This document shows positions 7,890 to 11,245 of a DNA stretch of 11,245 nt, piece by piece. Source of the stretch: JBDHDH01 sp039591615 (lineage in GTDB: Bacteria > Gemmatimonadota > Gemmatimonadetes > Gemmatimonadales > GWC2-71-9). The notes beneath the pieces were generated by a model. The model made no database searches, was not told the origin of the DNA, and worked only from the letters and a program-made list of their open reading frames with translations. Both the position numbers and the translations under genes were made by a program. How positions within the stretch are numbered: the first letter of the stretch is position 1; each line of letters starts with the position of its first letter. The stretch is taken from positions 1 to 11,245 of the forward strand of contig JBDHDH010000113.1 of the NCBI GenBank assembly GCA_039591615.1. Direction: 5' to 3'.

Positions 7890-8342
7890 TTGACCGATTT
7901 GGAGCTGGCAGAGGAGCGGATCCGAGAAGGGATCACCGCCATCCGCCCCAAAGATGCCCCGCCGAATTACGTTCGCGCGGAACTGGCTCTCCGAGAAGCC
8001 ATCAGCCTGCTGCGTGGGGCCCGCGACGCACCACCCGCCGTTTGGGCGCTGGCCTTCGACAGGCTGGCTTGGCTGTGCGACGCGCAGGGCAGGGAGGAAG
8101 ACGCCGAGTCGTTCTACCTTCGTTCCCTCTCAGCGCAAGAGGCTGCAGGATGGCCACCCGTCGTGTGTGACGAACTCACCATGCTCCGGCTCGCTGGACT
8201 GTACCGTCGCCAGGAACGGTCCGCTCTTGCGCACGCCGTGCTCACCAGGCTGCGCTCGCAGCAAGTGTGCAGCTGTCGGCGATCCACAGAGGTGTTCGCC
8301 GCCGACCCGGGCGTATCGCGCGTCTTGGCCCTCTACGGCTAA
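7890..8342 (+). CDS. Small TPR-like protein, paralog 1 of 3
   Basis: A 150-residue cytoplasmic, helix-rich protein. Residues 53-83 fit a tetratricopeptide repeat (ALAFDRLAWLCDAQGREEDA followed by ESFYLRSLSAQ); the segment from about 94 to 120 looks like a second, degenerate repeat; residues 7-45 form a leading helical hairpin. No signal peptide or membrane segment is seen. It is clearly homologous to the products at 9945-10427 and 10659-11201, sharing YLRSL-x-AQ, AGWP and LA-x-LY. Distinctive are VVCDE (91-95) and CSCRR (127-131), both shared with paralog 2. The start is uncertain: a TTG at 7890 with a Shine-Dalgarno site is preferred, while a GTG at 7833 would add 19 residues without one. 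TPRs bind partner proteins, so an adaptor role is inferred; the partner is unknown. Confidence 0.75.
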   Translation: MTDLELAEERIREGITAIRPKDAPPNYVRAELALREAISLLRGARDAPPAVWALAFDRLAWLCDAQGREEDAESFYLRSLSAQEAAGWPPVVCDELTMLRLAGLYRRQERSALAHAVLTRLRSQQVCSCRRSTEVFAADPGVSRVLALYG

Positions 8343-8440
8343 TCCCACCTCACCACTTGCCAACACACAGCTCTCTCTCGACATGAGTCCAGTGTGAGCC
8401 GGAACTTGCACGCGTCCGTCCCGACGTGTCTCTTTAGAAG

Positions 8441-8998
8441 ATGCCGGCATCGCCCGACGGCCCGACGACCATCGCTGATCTGCTGGCCCTCCCCGAAGAC
8501 GGCTTGCGTCACGAGCTTCTTGGCGGGGTGCACGTCGTCACGCCGGCCCCGGCGTATCTGCATCAGGCGGCGCACAGCGCGATGTTCCGCGAGCTCCTTC
8601 GGGCAGTCGACGGGTCGGAAGGCTATGAAGTGCTCTCCGGTCCCGCCGACATCGTCCTCGGTCCCCACACCCTAGTGCAACCCGACCTGTTCGTGGCGCG
8701 GGTCCAACCGAAGCACCGCCCAAGGACGTGGAAAGACATCGGCGTCCCCGTAGTCGTCGTCGAGATTCTCTCACCCACGTCGGCCTCGCGAGACCGCGGT
8801 ACGAAGCGGCGCATCTACCAGCAGGTCGGCGTGGCCGAGTACTGGATCGTGGATCTCGATGCCCGCCTCGTGGAACGCTGGAGGCCCTCGGACCACCGGC
8901 CGGAGATCGTGGATGACGCACTCGCGTTCGCACTTCCCGGTGGGGCGTTCGGACGCATCGACCTCCCGCGGCTGTTCACCAGGGTCCTCGGCGAGTAG
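8441..8998 (+). CDS. Uma2 (DUF820) family PD-(D/E)XK nuclease-fold protein
   Basis: The 185-residue protein matches the Uma2/DUF820 family in length and motif order. The N-terminal RHELLGGVHVVTPAP (23-37) is followed by His41. QPDLFVAR (80-87) supplies the likely metal-binding Asp82. VVVEILSPTSASRDRGTKR (105-123) supplies Glu108 and Lys122, and YQQVGVAEYWIVD (126-138) is the family signature. The expected acidic/Lys set of a PD-(D/E)XK site is thus intact. Nuclease activity is predicted from fold; the biological role of the family is not settled. The ATG at 8441 is preceded only by a close AGAAG, so translation may be weak. It lies 98 bp after paralog 1 and abuts a decayed ADP-ribosylglycohydrolase that begins in the same frame one codon after its TAG stop. 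Confidence 0.93.
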   Translation: MPASPDGPTTIADLLALPEDGLRHELLGGVHVVTPAPAYLHQAAHSAMFRELLRAVDGSEGYEVLSGPADIVLGPHTLVQPDLFVARVQPKHRPRTWKDIGVPVVVVEILSPTSASRDRGTKRRIYQQVGVAEYWIVDLDARLVERWRPSDHRPEIVDDALAFALPGGAFGRIDLPRLFTRVLGE

Positions 8999-9368
8999 CC
9001 CATACTCGATCGCTACCTCGGCACCATCCTCGGTCTGGCCGTCGGTGATGCCCTCGGCGCTGCCGGACAATTCGATTCACTGGAGGAGATCAGGCAACGC
9101 CACGGTCCAGGGGGCATCCAGGATCTCGCCCCGCAGGGCGATTTTCGTGCAGGGTCCTGACTGGAGAGCGACAGTGGTGGCAGCGGTGAATCACTCTGGA
9201 GACAGTGGTTCTACTGGCGGCCTCTGGGGCGGGATCCTCGGGGGTTTCGTCGCAGCGGTAGTGACCTCCGCGCACTGGGTGACTCGGCTGGAAGCGCGCG
9301 AGAGGCTCGTGGACCTCGGGCAGCGGCCACATGCCGCGTTCGGCCAGGGCGAGCGGCTGTCAGGATAA
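8999..9368 (+). pseudogene. ADP-ribosylglycohydrolase remnant, internally deleted and frameshifted
   Basis: Two pieces of one ADP-ribosylglycohydrolase (ARH, PF03747) lie end to end in different frames. The N-terminal piece (8999-9160) reads ILDRYLGTILGLAVGDALG, then SLEEIRQRHGPGGIQDLAP, the normal ARH opening, and stops at TGA 9158-9160. The C-terminal piece, one frame over from about 9141 to TAA 9366-9368, reads AVNHSGDSGSTGG, then a GILGG helix and RLEARERLVDL, the normal ARH ending. The intervening core, including the TDDTQ metal-binding motif, is absent; roughly 200 residues are missing by comparison with typical family length. In the ending, family members usually have GDSDSTG or GDTDT, so the second metal-site Asp is Gly here. 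There is no start codon for the first piece. It cannot be active. Confidence 0.8.
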
Positions 9369-9944
9369 GCCGCAGCCGGCGGCCTTAGCCGCGGTACGAC
9401 TTACTGCTCCTGCACTACTTGACTTCGGCTCTTCCTATTATGGAATACTCACCGCGCGGCGGAGCGAGGCGGGCTCCCATCTCCACCCTGGTCAAGGTGG
9501 GGGTGCGGGGCTTCGAGGATTCCACCGCTCCGGTTCGCCTGGTGCTCGCCGTCCACAATCCGGTGGCCACACCCGCGAGCTAGAAGCAAGGGAGGCGCGA
9601 TCTGCGGCACTGGTGTCTCCGACGACGAGGCGCGGGACGAGTTCCCGGCTCATGGAGGGGAGAATCCTGTCCATGAGTGACGCCACAGTCCGAGAACGAG
9701 CCGAGGGGAAACCGTTGCGCGATCCACGAGTCGCGGCGCGACCCTTGCGACAGGATGCCGGAGAACCGCGTCCGGCGTGGTCTCCGGTCCGCAGGAACGC
9801 CAGAAAATGCGCCGCGCGGCCGGGCGAGCTGCTGGATCTGCCCCACGGTTCGTGGAATTGGTGATGCGCGCCGGCGATTCGCGCTCGGCCCGCAGGCTCT
9901 TGTTTGAGGCGCAATTGCCGGCCCAAGGGACGGCAGGGCTCTTC
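9369..9944. other. 576 bp without a supportable gene
   Basis: Nothing here is recognisable on either strand. Small frames exist (9440-9583, 47 residues from an ATG; 9674-9864, 63 residues from an ATG), but neither has a well-spaced Shine-Dalgarno site or a familiar sequence. A short GCGGC-CTTA-GCCGC hairpin at 9379-9392 follows the hydrolase remnant. A weak promoter-like pair, TTGACT at 9419-9424 and AATACT at 9444-9449, has 19-base spacing and a TG just upstream of the second element. The segment may be further decayed DNA plus the leader of the gene at 9945. Confidence 0.5.
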
Positions 9945-10427
9945 ATGACGGCAAACGACAATCCCACATCGACACGCCTTGCCCTCGCGGAGCGACTGAT
10001 CCATGCAGGCCGCGCTCTGCTCGCTTCCGCGGGCCAGGGAGTGCGCTTCCGCAACTTCGCGGAGGCGGAGCGGTGCTTCAAGCGAGCCGTCGAGGTGCTA
10101 TGGGAGGCCGGCGACGCCGGGCATCCCCAGCGGGCGCTCGCATGGGAACGGCTGGCAACGCTGTACGACCGCCTGGGGAACGTCGAACGAGCTGAGACCT
10201 GCTACCTGCGCTCTCTAGCAGCCCAACAGATATCGGGATGGCCTTCCGTTGTGTGCGATGAGCGCACCATGGTGAGGCTGGCCCGCCTCTATGGCCGGAT
10301 GGGCAAGGAGAACCTCCAGCTCGCCGTCCTGAGCAAGATCGAAACGCGGAGGCCGTGCAGCTGTCGGCGACACGGTCAAGAACGGGCCAGAGCCCCGGCG
10401 CTGTCAGGAGAAGAGCGGCAGACTTGA
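9945..10427 (+). CDS. Small TPR-like protein, paralog 2 of 3
   Basis: A 160-residue cytoplasmic protein. Residues 15-55 form a helical pair (LAERLIHAGRALL, then FAEAERCFKRAVEVL). Residues 64-94 fit a tetratricopeptide repeat (ALAWERLATLYDRLGNVERA, then ETCYLRSLAAQ), and 108-135 look like a partial repeat (RLARLYGRMG). It shares WPSVVCDE (99-106) and CSCRR (138-142) with paralog 1; the 16 bases encoding the second motif are identical in the two genes (10355-10370 and 8267-8282). It aligns with paralog 3 without gaps from residue 1 to about 132, which supports the ATG at 9945 over upstream starts in the same frame (GTG 9777). Its Shine-Dalgarno site is modest (AGGG, about seven bases upstream). 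An intrinsic terminator follows 40 bases after the stop, so the transcript probably ends here. A protein-binding adaptor role is inferred. Confidence 0.8.
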   Translation: MTANDNPTSTRLALAERLIHAGRALLASAGQGVRFRNFAEAERCFKRAVEVLWEAGDAGHPQRALAWERLATLYDRLGNVERAETCYLRSLAAQQISGWPSVVCDERTMVRLARLYGRMGKENLQLAVLSKIETRRPCSCRRHGQERARAPALSGEERQT

Positions 10428-10466
10428 TGGGCGTTCAGACAGATCAGGCAGCTGTTTGCTGTGACA

Positions 10467-10492
10467 CCCCGGGTGGCGAGCCCGGGGTTTTT
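10467..10492 (+). terminator. Intrinsic terminator after TPR-like paralog 2
   Basis: CCCCGGG (10467-10473) pairs perfectly with CCCGGGG (10481-10487) across a seven-base loop, followed directly by five T (10488-10492). It sits 39 bases after the stop at 10427 and separates paralog 2 from paralog 3, so each copy is probably its own transcription unit. Confidence 0.9.
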
Positions 10493-10502
10493 GCCACGAC
10501 CA

Positions 10503-10533
10503 CGGTGCAGGGGTCGGTTGACCTCCTGCATCG
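10503..10533. repeat. Long inverted repeat upstream of TPR-like paralog 3
   Basis: TGCAGG-GGTC (10506-10515) pairs with GACC-T-CCTGCA (10520-10530) across a GGTT loop with a single bulged T. Three outer pairs (one G-T) extend it to 13 bp. No T-run follows, so it is not a second terminator of the usual type. It could be an operator or a structured leader element for the next gene. Confidence 0.6.
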
Positions 10534-10566
10534 GCCCGTGCTCACCTACCCCCGCGGCGTCCCCTG

Positions 10567-10580
10567 GGGAGCCGGCTCCC
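10567..10580. repeat. Perfect 14 bp palindrome in the leader of TPR-like paralog 3
   Basis: GGGAGCCGGCTCCC is self-complementary over all 14 bases and lies about 80 bases before the TTG start at 10659. A dimeric regulator site is one reading; in GC-rich DNA chance palindromes of this type also occur. Confidence 0.45.
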
Positions 10581-10647
10581 TCTAGGCACCAACGAGAACA
10601 ACCGCGGCCCGGGCCTTGCGCAGTACTCCGGCAGAAGCGCCAGAGAC

Positions 10648-10652
10648 AGGAG
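10648..10652 (+). promoter_or_regulatory. Shine-Dalgarno site that sets the TTG start of paralog 3
   Basis: AGGAG is six bases before the TTG at 10659. Earlier in-frame starts, such as the GTG at 10461, would begin upstream of or inside the terminator of the preceding gene and encode an unrelated Pro/Arg-rich leader. The TTG start makes residue 1 align with residue 1 of paralog 2. Confidence 0.75.
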
Positions 10653-10658
10653 ACAGCG

Positions 10659-11201
10659 TTGCCGCACAGCCACAAACCTCCCTTCGCGTCCCTCGCAGAG
10701 GCCGAACGGCTCATCCGGGCCGGCCGCGCATTGCTGTCGTGGCCCGGGGGAGACAATTGCCGCGGCAGCATTGCCGAGGCAGAGCGCTGCTTCCGCGGGG
10801 CATTGGAGATCCTGAAGGAAGCGGTCGGCTCGGCGCACCCCCAGCTCGCCCTGGCGTGGGACCGCCTTGGGGTGCTGTACGAGGAGATGGGGGATCCTGA
10901 GGAGGCCGAGACCTGCTACCTCCGCTCCCTAGGTGCGCAACAAGCTGCAGGATGGTCCTCCGCTCTGGGCCAAGGACTCACCGTCCGCCGGCTGGCGCGA
11001 CTGTACGAGACTATGGGGAAACAGTCCCTGCATCTGGCCGTCAAGAGTACTCTCGAACCGCAGATCGGAGGGAGTGGGCCGCGTTCCGGTGTAGCCAGGT
11101 CGGGACGAGCTGCCGCGTCGGTGCGGCACCCGCCGAAACATCGTGCCAGTCCGAACGAGACCAGGCGATACATGCTGCCGCCGCCCCGGGGAGAACCGTA
11201 G
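10659..11201 (+). CDS. Small TPR-like protein, paralog 3 of 3, lacking the cysteine motifs
   Basis: A 180-residue cytoplasmic protein that starts with TTG (see the Shine-Dalgarno site at 10648). Residues 13-53 form a helical pair (LAEAERLIRAGRALL, then IAEAERCFRGALEIL). Residues 64-94 are a good tetratricopeptide repeat (ALAWDRLGVLYEEMGDPEEA, then ETCYLRSLGAQ), and RLARLYETMG (111-120) starts a partial one. The gapless match to paralog 2 over about 132 residues marks a duplication. It differs in two places at once: VVCDE is replaced by SALGQ (101-105), and CSCRR is absent. Instead it has a 45-residue basic, Pro/Ser/Arg-rich tail of low complexity (136-180), probably disordered. The gene is preceded by a terminator and two palindromes, so it likely has its own promoter, and it is followed by a hairpin four bases after the stop. 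Confidence 0.8.
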   Translation: MPHSHKPPFASLAEAERLIRAGRALLSWPGGDNCRGSIAEAERCFRGALEILKEAVGSAHPQLALAWDRLGVLYEEMGDPEEAETCYLRSLGAQQAAGWSSALGQGLTVRRLARLYETMGKQSLHLAVKSTLEPQIGGSGPRSGVARSGRAAASVRHPPKHRASPNETRRYMLPPPRGEP

Positions 11202-11204
11202 GGG

Positions 11205-11245
11205 CAGGAGGGCAGGGGGGAGAAAAAAGACCTCCTGCCCTCCTG
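11205..11245 (+). terminator. 15 bp hairpin right after paralog 3, cut by the window edge
   Basis: CAGGAGGGCAGG (11205-11216) is the exact reverse complement of CCTGCCCTCCTG (11234-11245). Three inner pairs (one G-T) extend the stem to 15 bp around an 11-base A-rich loop. The stem begins four bases after the TAG at 11199-11201. A T-run, if present, would lie beyond the window, so terminator function is likely but unproven. Confidence 0.65.

Noticed and set aside
8999..9368. A functional short ADP-ribosylglycohydrolase
   Set aside because: The two parts are in different frames, there is no start codon, and the catalytic core is absent.
9331..9864. Plus-strand open frame of 177 codons overlapping the end of the hydrolase remnant
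   Set aside because: The sequence is unrecognisable, overlaps the clear ARH ending in another frame, and has no ribosome site.
9492..10004. Minus-strand open frame of 170 codons
   Set aside because: It is Arg/Ser/Pro-rich, has no Shine-Dalgarno or known motif, and overlaps the start of paralog 2.
10461..10658. N-terminal extension of paralog 3 from a GTG at 10461
   Set aside because: It would start at the terminator of paralog 2 and encode a Pro/Arg leader absent from the paralogs; the TTG at 10659 has AGGAG and matches residue 1 of paralog 2.

Overview
The window is GC-rich bacterial DNA with short, well-spaced genes and mostly good Shine-Dalgarno sites. The giant Ig-repeat lipoprotein, the DUF819 permease and the small ACT protein would fit a Gemmatimonadota/Acidobacteriota-like soil or sediment bacterium. 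That assignment is inference from composition and gene style; there is no rRNA or marker gene here.

Layout. (1) Positions 1-5373, minus strand: one very large gene whose 3' end runs off the left edge. It encodes a secreted lipoprotein with a lipobox Cys, a BACON-like domain, a PPC-like domain, three fibronectin-III-like modules, and then at least eleven Ig-like repeats of about 105 residues. The repeats come in two alternating sub-types. The open frame is continuous for 1791 codons, and I translated it codon by codon. The many plus-strand open frames in this region are its antisense shadows. (2) 5374-5852: a divergent intergenic region with several small inverted repeats. (3) 5853-7103, plus: a DUF819 membrane protein. 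(4) 7215-7631, plus: a small two-module ACT-like protein, followed by a strong hairpin. (5) 7890-8342, plus: the first of three small paralogous TPR-like proteins. (6) 8441-8998, plus: a Uma2/DUF820 family PD-(D/E)XK protein. Directly after its stop lies an internally deleted, frameshifted remnant of an ADP-ribosylglycohydrolase (8999-9368). (7) 9369-9944: no supportable gene. (8) 9945-10427 and 10659-11201, plus: the second and third TPR-like paralogs. The first of these is followed by a textbook intrinsic terminator. The second ends in a long hairpin at the window edge.

How it fits together. The left half is a cell-surface gene that looks shaped by tandem duplication and homogenisation in units of 636 bp (two Ig repeats). 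The right 3.4 kb looks like accessory DNA: a dispersed family of tiny TPR proteins, a Uma2 gene and a decayed hydrolase. The most interesting unexplained signal is the TPR-like trio. Copies 2 and 3 align without gaps from their first residue. Copies 1 and 2 share a VVCDE and a CSCRR cysteine motif, and copy 3 has lost both.
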